From Synchiropus splendidus (taxonomy: Eukaryota; Chordata; Actinopteri; Syngnathiformes; Callionymidae): a stretch of 64,000 nucleotides of DNA. Below the pieces are notes generated by a model. It had not been told where the DNA came from, did not search any database, and saw only the letters and a list, made by a program, of their open reading frames with translations. Both the position numbers and the translations under genes were made by a program. Below are positions 55,331 to 64,000 of the stretch, piece after piece (the first letter of the stretch is position 1; each line of letters begins with the position of its first letter). The stretch is taken from contig NW_026527058.1 of the NCBI RefSeq assembly GCF_027744825.2, positions 124,001 through 188,000 of the forward strand, read 5' to 3'.

Positions 55331-58038
55331 GTACGTACAGACCAAACGCGACTTCCGCGAGCGACACGACTGATTTGCATAGAAAGTCAATGGGGTTGGG
55401 CGACTGACGGCGACCAGCGGCGACCGACATGGCAGCGACACGACTGGGGTGTGCAACGCTACAAGATTTGAGCTACATACGGCGACTCCGGCTACTCAAG
55501 ACGACACAACTGGGGTACAGCGACAGTCGCAGAAGTTCACCACCTGCGGAGCGTTGACCAATCAGAGACCAGATCCGCGAGTGACGTGTCCCGGCGGAGG
55601 AGAAGCAAATCGCTGCGGTTGTTTACAAGCAGACTTTCCGCCGTCCTGAGAGTGGCTCAAATCGTGCATTTTTTAATTTCCACCGGAACATAAATAGGAA
55701 GAATCTTGGAGGGAAAGTTCGCCACAACGGTGGCGTTCCTGGTGAGTTGAGACCTTTATTTACGTAAGTTTACTAAAGTTATGTTCGCCTAAACGCAATG
55801 TCCACCGAGTTTACGAGGCGAATGCACCGCTGCGACGGTAGAAACTACGTATGTATGGTGACGGGATACATAAGTACTGTTTCTGATTTAATTAAATTCA
55901 GATGAGACGTCCTGAAGGGTCAGTTTATATGAGGGGAGGACGGTGACCGAGGAGCGGAGTTGTCAGCGGCATCTACTGTAGTGCCGTGAAGTGAGCGTTC
56001 TTCACCGTCCTCTCTCTTCTGCAGCCCTTCATCTCCAAGAGAGACCTCAGCCAACATGACTGGAGAGGCAGCAGCAGCTGCAGCAGCAAGGTAGCAGGTA
56101 GGTTTGCACGTTCATTTAGTGGGGACATTCTGAATACTAGATTAATATATAAATATAAAAATGTATGTAGCTTTCTGTATTGCTTTTTTCTGTATAGCTT
56201 GTACAATGATGTAATCACGCTATGCTGTCATTAAGGTGAGGAGGAGGATGGATCCACTCATGATGTTGGTGATGATGATGATGAGGATGGACCTTCCTCC
56301 TGCCTCACCTGGTGCTGCTGCGTCTCCTCCACCTGCCACTGTCCCCTCCTCATCCACTGCTGCTCCTGATGTATGTAGAAATAGTATTTTCTAGCATTAT
56401 TCTATTTTTTTAATTAAATGTTATTGTTCTACATCATTCAAGCACTGTCATAGTGACATGACTTGCTTTAGGTTAACTATTGCTGTCCTATACAGATTTT
56501 ATTTATTCGTACTCATCACTATGGCATGTAATTGAACTCAACTTTCATTATGTGCAGGACACCGATGGAAGAGACCAACAGAGGAAGGGTCCCCCGATGC
56601 TGAAGCTGAGCTCAAACATCTACTAATGTACTCCCTCCACACACCCAGCTCAGAAGAAGGGACAGTTTTCAAGGTCCTCGTTCCTTCCAGGTTCCACATA
56701 AATTTTAAATGTACATGTTACTTTACCAAGCAAAACAACAGCTGACTGAAATCATTTGGACCCTTCATTTATTTTCTTTGTAGCCACAGTTTCATTAAAG
56801 AACCGGATGCCGCCCTACTTCCTCCGCCTCTCTTGACCCTCGTCCCTCTGAGGAAGATCCTTCAAAACACACCTACGTAGTTCACTTCAAGTTTGACTGT
56901 GATTCTGTGTGTATTGAATGAGTATAAATGAATTAGTTACTTTATTTTTGCAAATAAAGTGAACATTTCTTTTAGTGAAAAATGGATTCACAGAAAAAAA
57001 TTAAATCAAAAGCACTTTGCAAAATGTCAACAAATTGAGTTGAACACAGCTTTGTTTTATTGCAGAGATTAAATATATATGCAAGAACCTATGCTTTGTT
57101 AAAATAGGTGGCTGACTCTTGAATGAGCAATTGTGTTGCACTGATAACTGTTTTTTTTCCAAAAAGGAGAAGCCTCATTTTCAACAAAAACATATGTGGT
57201 CGGTGCTGCGGTCCTCTGGTCAGCTCCTGGAAGTGGACCGTCACACCAACACAGAAGCAGTTGGTGATGAGTCTCCTGTTACTGAAGATCTGCAAAATAT
57301 AAACCATACATGGATATGTAAACATATATATGTTGGTGATCATTTAACAAAGTATAAAATCAATCATACCAAAATCATATCAACCATACAACAGTGCATC
57401 TAGGATAAATTGTTTCATCACAATGCATTTAACTGTTGCATTCATTGATTACCACAAAGTGGCGCTCACTGAAAAGAATTTAGTGTACAAATTATTGACG
57501 ATGACAGATTATATATCTCCGAAAATTACTTCAAGCATACAGCAGATACGACCGCGGATTTCATGAACTGATGACAGTTCAGAAAGACTTGGACACAAGT
57601 CGCCGTACATAACTACACATGGAGTTGCTTACCGAAGACAGACGTTCGCCAGAGGACAGACCGCGGTACTTGGTGTCCTGTATTCGGCCACTGATCCGGA
57701 CCAACAGGTCGTCCAACTCGCGGCGGTTCACGAAGCGGGCGTATCCCGGTGACGCTGCTGGAGCAGGAAGTTAAATTCACCAGTGTGAGCGGCTCTGGCG
57801 AATGCTACGAAACGAGAGACGTCTCTTTTTCCATGTTTTCAATTAATAAGTAGAGATAGTTTGAGCACCGGCTCCGCCATCTTCAATCCACCGTCCACAA
57901 CAACTTGAGACCACGCCCTCCGGCGACTGACCTACTTTCGATCCGGACAGGTGGCGACTAATGACGACTTGAGCAAGCTACCTGCTGCTGACGACTGGCG
58001 CTACAGCGACAGAAATGTCGCGTTCGGTGTGTACGTAC
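55331..58038 (-). mobile_element. PIF/Harbinger-type DNA transposon, degenerate, 2.7 kb
   Basis: Terminal inverted repeats: GTACGTACAGACCAAACGCG at the left end, and the reverse complement of GTACGTACACACCGAACGCG at the right. Subterminal sequence is rich in GCGAC repeats, as in fish Harbinger/ISL2EU-type elements. The target duplication cannot be set because GTACGTAC is palindromic. Inside are a transposase exon remnant at 57,633 and plus-strand exon-like pieces (56,230-56,370, acidic then Pro/Ala-rich with a donor-like GATGTATG) that may come from an accessory DNA-binding protein. There is no intact transposase. Confidence 0.65.
57633..57770 (-). pseudogene. Harbinger transposase first-exon remnant
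   Basis: The frame ARFVNRRELDDLLVRISGRI followed by QDTKYRG and SSGERLSS resembles the N-terminal region of Harbinger transposases (family pattern: FDELL, then QDT-x-(Y/M)R, then ERL). A donor CTTCG|GTAAGC follows at 57,632. No catalytic DDE exon is present in the element. Confidence 0.55.
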
Positions 58039-58352
58039 CTTTAGGTCTCCTGCTGGTCCAGAACTCAATCATTGTTTCTCTGAATGAGCACCTTTGAACA
58101 CGTGTAACTTGTTGAATCGCCCAGGTTCTAGGTCTAAACTGAGGATACCATGTATTGTTGTACTTGTTATTTAGAAACAATACAATACAAGGGACCTGCC
58201 ATGATGTATGGTTGAGAGACTGCTACACAGGCAGACAAGCAGAGTCACATGTGTCTGAATTGATGGCCTGGTTTTCATAGGCGGAGTGAGCATCTAAGAT
58301 CAAGATGGAGGTCGCCGATTTGTGATGGCTACTAGTGAGGAAAGGGTAAAAT
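58039..58352. other. No recognisable feature
   Basis: About 310 bp between the Harbinger-type element and the chromovirus LTR; nothing identifiable. Confidence 0.4.
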
Positions 58353-58972
58353 TGTTGGGGTTCGCGGAGCGGGACCCAAATGCCTTAATGAAATAGACTC
58401 ACGGAGTAGAAATCAACGATATTTAATCTCAACAAAAACTCCACAATAATCAATACCAGAGATCAAAAAATACAAACAGAAGGCGTCACCGAACCGGGAG
58501 AAGAACACAACGGAGATAAGTCCAACAAAAAGCGTCACCGAACCGGGAGATCACGAATGAGGAATCTGAAAGTACAAGATAATGTTGATCAGGGACAAAT
58601 AGTAAGGTCACAAAACGCGGTTGTTAAGACGAGAATACGAAATAACTAAGCTACAATCAGAATAAACAAGAAGTACACGGAGATCTGAACTAAACCAGGA
58701 ATAAGACAAACCTAACTCAGGCACCAGGGAGACTAAACCAAGAGATTAGAAAATACAGAGCGAGCGGACAAAGGGAAGAAAACGCGGAAGCCAATTACCT
58801 AGCAACAAGTTGATTCGATCTGGCACTCACTGCTGGAACCAAGGTGCTTAAGAAGGGGAGGGATGATGATGTGTAGATTAGTTCCAGCTGAGTGCCGGCT
58901 CCAAAGTGAAGCTCCAAAAAATCAGAGGAGACGAAAAGAGGAAGTGGTGCAAAATAAAAGCGAATCATGACA
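58353..58972 (-). mobile_element. 3' LTR of a Ty3/gypsy chromovirus
   Basis: On the minus strand it begins TGTCATGATTCGC directly after a polypurine tract and ends GCGAACCCCAACA, 620 bp, with TG...CA ends. It lies next to the pol stop, as expected for a 3' LTR in minus orientation. The 5' LTR lies outside the window. Confidence 0.8.
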
Positions 58973-58985
58973 GAACCCCCCCTTT
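58973..58985 (-). other. Polypurine tract of the chromovirus
   Basis: The minus strand reads AAAGGGGGGG immediately before the LTR and overlaps the pol TAA. This is the priming site for second-strand synthesis in LTR retrotransposons. Confidence 0.75.
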
Positions 58986-61590
58986 AAGGAGCACCTCCAG
59001 GTGCCTTACCCGGTTTACTGGGGTTTAGTTGGTGAAAGTCATTGATGAGCTGACGGTCCAAAATGAGAGATGGAGAGATCCAGGACCTCTCCTCTGGGCC
59101 GTAACCCTCCCAGTCGACCAGATACTGGAATCCACGACCACGCCGTCTGATGTCGAGAATTTCTCTTACTTTGAAAGCTGGGTGGTCATCGATGATGAGG
59201 GGAGGAGGAGGAAGCTCGTTGGGAGGACTGAGGGAGCTGGTGGTGACGGGTTTCAGGAGAGAGACATGAAAAGTGGGGTGAACATGGAGAGAAGTGGGGA
59301 GCTTAAGGCGGACAGCAGTGGGATTAATTATCCTTTCGATTTCAAAAGGACCGATGAACCTGGGACTTAGCTTGCGGGTTTCGCCTGGAATGGGAAGATC
59401 TCTGGTGGAGAGCCACACCTTCTGACCTGGCTTGTATTCCGGAGCCGGGATACGGTGTCTGTCAGCCAGTCTGCGGTTTTGATCAGCAGTTCTTGAGAGG
59501 GCGGCTCTGGTGTGACTCCAAATGTTGTGGCATCGACGCAGATAGTGATCAATAGAAGGGACGGTGGCTTGTGCCTCTTGGTAGGAGAATAAAGGGGGTT
59601 GGTAGCCATAAGCCGCTTGGAAGGGTGACATCCCAGTAGCAGAGGAAGTCAGGGTATTGTGTGCGTATTCGACCCAGGAAAGGTGTAGTGACCAGGAAGC
59701 AGGGTGTTGAGAGGAAACACATCGGAGAGCAGCCTCCAGGTCCTGATTTGTCCTCTCAGTCTGCCCATTAGACTGAGGGTGATAACCTGAGGTAAGGCTG
59801 GCTGTAGCCCCAATGGCTTTACAGAAACTGCGCCAGACTTGAGAGGCAAATTGGGGACCACGGTCAGACACAATATCGATAGGAATGCCATGAAGTCTAA
59901 AAACCTGAGTAAACATGATCTCTGCCGTCTCCAGAGCCGAAGGAAGTTTAGGTAGGGAAACAAAGTGTGCCATCTTAGAGAAACGGTCAACAATGGTCAT
60001 GATGGTCGTCATACCTGCAGAGGGTGGTAAGCCAGTTACAAAGTCCACAGCGATATGCGACCAGGGACGACTGGGGATAGGTAGAGGTTGAAGCAACCCG
60101 GCAGGAGGTCTGTGGGAAGACTTGTTTCTGGAGCAGGTCGTACAAGCCTTGACAAAGTCCTTGACATCACGGCCAAGCCCTGGCCACCAGAAGCGCTGAC
60201 GAATAAGGTTGGTGGTGCGGGAAGAGCCAGGATGACAAGCCAACTTAGAGGAGTGACCCCATTCCAAAACCCGAGTGCGTACCTGCGCAGGGACAAACAA
60301 ACAGTCCTTGGGTCCTTGACCTGAATCAGGGTCTTCTTTCTGGGCTTCCAGAACTGCCCCTTCGATGTCCCATGAAGCAGCCCTGATAAAACAAGAAGCA
60401 GGCAGTATATTGTCTGAATCTCCGTCACTAACGCAATCGTCGTGAAGTCTGGAGAGAGCGTCTGGTTTGGTGTTTCGACTGCCAGGACGATAAGCGATGG
60501 AAAAATCAAACCTGCCCAGGAATAGAGCCCACCGAGCTTGACGAGCATTGAGGCGCTTAGCGGAACGAAGGTAAGTAAGATTCTTATGATCCGTCATGAC
60601 CAGGAATGGAACCTTGGATCCCTCCAGCCAATGCCTCCATTCCTGAAGGGCAGAAACCACTGCCAATAGTTCCCTGTTGCCAATGTCATAATTGCATTCG
60701 GCCGGAGTTAGCTTCCTGGAGTAGAATGCACATGGGTGAACCTTACGATCCGAGGGATCCCGTTGTGAGAGAACAGCTCCAATGCCAGAGTCTGATGCAT
60801 CCACCTCCACCAGGAACTGAAGAGAAGGGTTGGGATGGCGAAGGATCGGAGCTGTGGAGAACAGGTGGAGTAGTTCTTTGAAGGCAGAATCTGCCTCAGG
60901 TGTCCATTGGAAGGACTTCTTTGTAGACGTCAGAAGGGTGAGAGGAGCAGCCACCTTGCTGAAACCTCGGATGAATCGTCGGTAGAAGTTAGCAAAACCC
61001 AAAAACTGTTGCAACTGTCTGCGTGTGGAGGGAACTCTCCAATTGAGCACAGCTTGAATCTTAGCAGGATCAGGTTGTAGTTGACCTTGACCGAGAATAA
61101 AACCAAGGAAGGTGATGCGCTCCAGATGAAATTCACATTTCTCAGCCTTACAATAAAGTCTGTTCTCGAGCAGTCTTTGTAACACCAGTCGTACATGTTG
61201 CTGGTGTTCTTCAAGAGTTCTTGAGAAAATAAGAATGTCGTCAAGGTAAACAAACACGAAGAGATTGATCATATCCCGGAGAACATCATTAATTAAAGAT
61301 TGAAAGACTGCAGGAGCATTAGTAAGTCCGAAAGGCATGACAAGGTATTCAAAATGACCGATAGGGGTCTTGAAAGCGGTCTTCCACTCGTCCCCCTCCC
61401 GGACTCGTACAAGGTGATAAGCATTTCTGAGATCCAGCTTGGAGAAAATAGTAGCCTGATTTAGGGGTTCAAAAGAAGGGTCCATTAGAGGAAGGGGATA
61501 ACGATTCTTAATCGTTATGTTGTTAAGGCCTCTAAAATCAACGCACGGTCTGAGAGTTCCATCCTTCTTAGAGACAAAGAAGAATCCTGC
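58984..61590 (-). CDS. pol: Chromovirus pol: reverse transcriptase, RNase H, integrase, chromodomain (3' part)
   Basis: An open frame of about 868 codons with all major catalytic residues. [13 protein letters not shown] and [10 protein letters not shown]. RNase [33 protein letters not shown]. Integrase: zinc-finger part (CTTCSRNK), Asp in AVDFVTGLP, Asp in [10 protein letters not shown] and Glu in [12 protein letters not shown]. The C-terminal chromodomain reads [19 protein letters not shown]. Nothing interrupts it, so the element was recently active. The gene continues at 63,558 beyond an insertion at 61,591; the two parts meet within the same codon context (SPLGA before, [10 protein letters not shown] after). 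Confidence 0.92.
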   Translation of the reverse strand, partial: AGFFFVSKKDGTLRPCVDFRGLNNITIKNRYPLPLMDPSFEPLNQATIFSKLDLRNAYHLVRVREGDEWKTAFKTPIGHFEYLVMPFGLTNAPAVFQSLINDVLRDMINLFVFVYLDDILIFSRTLEEHQQHVRLVLQRLLENRLYCKAEKCEFHLERITFLGFILGQGQLQPDPAKIQAVLNWRVPSTRRQLQQFLGFANFYRRFIRGFSKVAAPLTLLTSTKKSFQWTPEADSAFKELLHLFSTAPILRHPNPSLQFLVEVDASDSGIGAVLSQRDPSDRKVHPCAFYSRKLTPAECNYDIGNRELLAVVSALQEWRHWLEGSKVPFLVMTDHKNLTYLRSAKRLNARQARWALFLGRFDFSIAYRPGSRNTKPDALSRLHDDCVSDGDSDNILPASCFIRAASWDIEGAVLEAQKEDPDSGQGPKDCLFVPAQVRTRVLEWGHSSKLACHPGSSRTTNLIRQRFWWPGLGRDVKDFVKACTTCSRNKSSHRPPAGLLQPLPIPSRPWSHIAVDFVTGLPPSAGMTTIMTIVDRFSKMAHFVSLPKLPSALETAEIMFTQVFRLHGIPIDIVSDRGPQFASQVWRSFCKAIGATASLTSGYHPQSNGQTERTNQDLEAALRCVSSQHPASWSLHLSWVEYAHNTLTSSATGMSPFQAAYGYQPPLFSYQEAQATVPSIDHYLRRCHNIWSHTRAALSRTADQNRRLADRHRIPAPEYKPGQKVWLSTRDLPIPGETRKLSPRFIGPFEIERIINPTAVRLKLPTSLHVHPTFHVSLLKPVTTSSLSPPNELPPPPLIIDDHPAFKVREILDIRRRGRGFQYLVDWEGYGPEERSWISPSLILDRQLINDFHQLNPSKPGKAPGGAP

Positions 61591-63557
61591 TGTAGTGATT
61601 CCTTCTTCAGAGGAGCAAACATGAACTCCTGTTGAACTTTGGTGAAGGTATAACTTCTACTCAGAGACATCTCCTCAGGTTCCTCCCATGCCTGTTGCAG
61701 CTCAGAGATCTCGGACCCCCCCAGATAAGGACCATAAATTGGTTGAATGGTCGAAGGGGGGAGAGACCAGAGAACATTCCAAGAGGGGTTTGAAGTAAAC
61801 AGGAACCCTGACCAACTCATGAACCCTGTTTGGTGGAGCACACACACAGCTCCCCCTTCTCCCGGTTCCAGATGAACAAAGACAGACCTATATGTGAAGG
61901 TGTCTTAAGGTGTATTTCTAAAAAAAAGACTTTCGCTTTCCACTTAATCCATGGTTTCCACAGGGTGTTCCAGCAAACCAGATGCCCTGAACATGTGATG
62001 TTAAACTTGACATGAATGGTTGATTGTTATATTGATCATTATAGAAGGTTATGTGCTAGGATGGTCATGTTTGGTGTCGTTTGAATGCTTAAATTGAGAT
62101 GGGAAAGTTTTGACAGATTGTGAGCAACTTTACAACTCAGGTAATGTTTTATTGTCAAATGAAACTCTGGTACTGGGAGAATCCAGATCTCCCATCTGCA
62201 GACTGGAATTTACGACCTTGTCAGGGGAGGAGGAGGAGGATGGCTTGGAAACCCTCGTCCAATCAGCAACAGGTGATGGGACTCCTTCAACCAATCAAAA
62301 CTGGGCAATGACACTCTTCATGAGAGTTTAAAAGACCCGGTCAAAAGAACTTCGACAGTTCTCGTTCTTTTTCCTTTGTTTGCCTGCTTCTGCCACTTCT
62401 TCTGGCTACCTCGCCTCCTGCAACCAACTTCATCGACGGCTCCTGCTCAAGCTTCCTGCAAAGACTCCTGCTGCTCCTCCACTCACTGCACGTCCAAGTG
62501 TGAGAGTCATTGAGGAACTTCTTCAAAGTTGCACATCGCCCTCGTCCTCCAGCGGTCTGCCAAGCCAGAGCTTCCTTCAGGAACGGCCCTGTCACACCAC
62601 GTGATCACAGCCGGCAGCCGTGACGAGTGCGCGAGTCCAACTTTCAACAACCTTCCGCTATCTGGAGTGTGTCATTAAGGCGACCACTCTAGAAGGTTGT
62701 TCAGACCGGTGAATCACCTGGCACGAGACAAAGATACGCTTCCGGTCCTACGCCGTTCTCTGCCAGCGACGATCACTCCGTCTGCGCCGAAAGATCCACG
62801 ACGGTCCGGAAGACGATCCGAGAGTGCCATCCACGCCTGAAGCCGCGGGTCCTCATCACCTTCGAGTCACCTCGCTGGGAACCAGGACGCCTCCCTCCAA
62901 AGCCGCCTGCCTCCTCCCTCCTCTCCTGACCGACTTTCTGCATCTGCTCATCATCCTCTCATCCATCCATCCATCCATCCATCCCATTCATCCCTCCACT
63001 CATCGTCAAAGTAAGCCGCTGTGTGTCATCTCTGCGCAGATTGGTGTGTTGGGTTTAGTAATGTCATTACTTGCCTGAGGTTGACAGTTAGACTAGAACG
63101 TCTCAACTTTCCCATCAGTTACATACGCGTCTGATGCAGTATTGATATTGCTTCATAACTGGTTTACGCTTCCATCGCGATATTGTCGGGATCATCTCAC
63201 TCCACTTTGTATTTTTCCTGTTTCTTTCTGTCCTTTTATTCTTAAATAAATCTATAAAATTACGTTGGTCTTGATCACGTTACTTTGGAGTGTATTATAA
63301 TCAATCTAAGAGCCTCTGATCAGCAAAGGACATTACATCACGAGTAGTGACTTCAGATAAATAGATTGATTACGCTAATAATTAATTAAGTTACCACCGT
63401 TAATTAATTAATTAAGTGTTAATCAAGAAAGCTTAATAGTCTCCTGGAAACTATATTTCAGGTGGTGCCCCAAACTTTCGAGGTGATATTATTTTTCATA
63501 ATATCCACGTCACAGACGCAGGCGTCCGTGACTAGACCATCCGTCACTTTCACTACA
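61591..63557 (+). mobile_element. LTR-like insertion (probable solo LTR of an endogenous retrovirus)
   Basis: 1,967 bp starting TGTAGTGA and ending TCACTACA, flanked by a 4-bp direct repeat CTGC (61,587-61,590 and 63,558-63,561). TG...CA ends, short inverted tips and a 4-bp duplication are the hallmarks of a retroviral LTR. Supporting signals: TTTAAAAG near 62,328 as TATA box and AATAAA at about 63,245 as poly(A) signal. No coding domain was seen. A PBS-like TGGTGCCCC at about 63,463 lies inside the unit, which is unexpected, so another kind of non-autonomous element is possible. Confidence 0.6.
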
Positions 63558-64000
63558 CTGCCCCAAGGGGTGAGGAAGAAGGCCGGATGAGGCCGGCTGC
63601 AAGAGAGTTATTAATATAATCCTCTAGTGCCTCCCTCTCAGGACGAGAAACATTATACAGCCGACTAGAAGGAAGTGGGGAGCCCGGAATTAAGTCTATA
63701 TCACAATCGTATGGTCTATGAGGGGGAAGAGAAAGAGCCTTGTCCTTGTTAAAAACTTCACTTAGGTCGTGATAGCAAGAAGGAACAGTCGACAGGTCAG
63801 AAGGAGCAAGAGTGGGAGTAGGACTGCAACGGAGAGAGAAAGGAGCTGAACGGAGACAATGGGCATGACAATGAGTGCTCCACCCAGAGATCCTAGTATT
63901 GTGGAGCGTGAGCCAAGGAAGACCAAGAACAATAGGAGAAGAAGCAGAAGTAACAAGAAAAGAAATAGCTTCTGTGTGGTTACCAGATATGGTTAGTTGA
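63558..64000 (-). CDS. pol: Chromovirus pol: protease-RT linker (5' part, runs off the window)
   Basis: The minus-strand frame has [13 protein letters not shown] (end of the aspartic-protease region) and then the typical chromovirus linker ([59 protein letters not shown]). It is open to the insertion at 63,557 and continues at 61,590. The protease catalytic Asp and gag lie beyond the window edge. Confidence 0.88.

Noticed and set aside
59029..59370. Plus-strand open frames opposite the chromovirus pol (also at 60,088 and 60,606).
   Set aside because: Antisense shadows of a long, motif-complete pol frame.
62380..62604. Ser/Pro-rich frame inside the LTR-like insertion.
   Set aside because: Short and low complexity, inside a unit with LTR hallmarks; no domain and no continuation.

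Overview
The window looks like nuclear DNA of a teleost fish that is almost entirely mobile and viral-type sequence. The evidence is the mix of families: Polinton/adintovirus-type double-stranded DNA elements, a PGBD4-like piggyBac transposase, Ty3/gypsy chromovirus sequence, a PIF/Harbinger-type element, and abundant CA, TA and minisatellite repeats. I recognise no host housekeeping gene. The species cannot be named from the sequence.

Layout. Positions 1-1,375 hold dead piggyBac and Ty3/gypsy fragments. An inverted-repeat pair at about 1,376-1,640 and 44,640-44,830 brackets a 43-kb block. Inside it lie two rearranged Polinton copies. Copy A (2,061-8,720) has plus-strand penton, basic virion protein, major capsid protein and protease, then minus-strand hypothetical protein, PX-like protein, packaging ATPase and DNA polymerase B (polB). 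Copy B (8,720-12,367) has only the minus-strand half. Upstream of polB on the same strand is a multi-exon gene (12,581 to about 15,816, called gene X here) that I do not recognise. Its well-defined introns are all phase 1.

From about 17.05 to 38.2 kb a second, partial copy of gene X has been expanded. Twelve units carry a truncated 3' exon and blocks of a 50-bp minisatellite, and eight of them also carry three small exons. The units form four higher-order repeats of about 4.8-5.5 kb. The minisatellite monomer closely resembles the CTCF core motif. Next comes a 5,026-bp foldback element (38,380-43,405) that interrupts an exon of the second gene X copy, then the 5' exons of that copy and the right-hand inverted repeat.

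Positions 44,831-47,490 hold no recognisable gene. A third Polinton copy (C, 47,495 to about 55,120) has two unrecognised overlapping ORFs, an integrase with chromodomain, penton, basic protein, major capsid protein, protease, hypothetical protein, PX-like protein and a chimeric ATPase/polB remnant. It is followed by a Harbinger-type element (55,331-58,038) and a minus-strand chromovirus (58,353 to the window end). The chromovirus pol is split by a 1,967-bp LTR-like insertion with a 4-bp target duplication.

Taken together, the Polinton gene set supplies integration (integrase), replication (polB), packaging (ATPase), capsid building (penton and major capsid protein) and maturation (protease). 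Nearly every copy is broken; the copy A protease and the copy C penton are the clearest intact frames. The most unusual part is gene X and the exon-and-minisatellite array derived from it.
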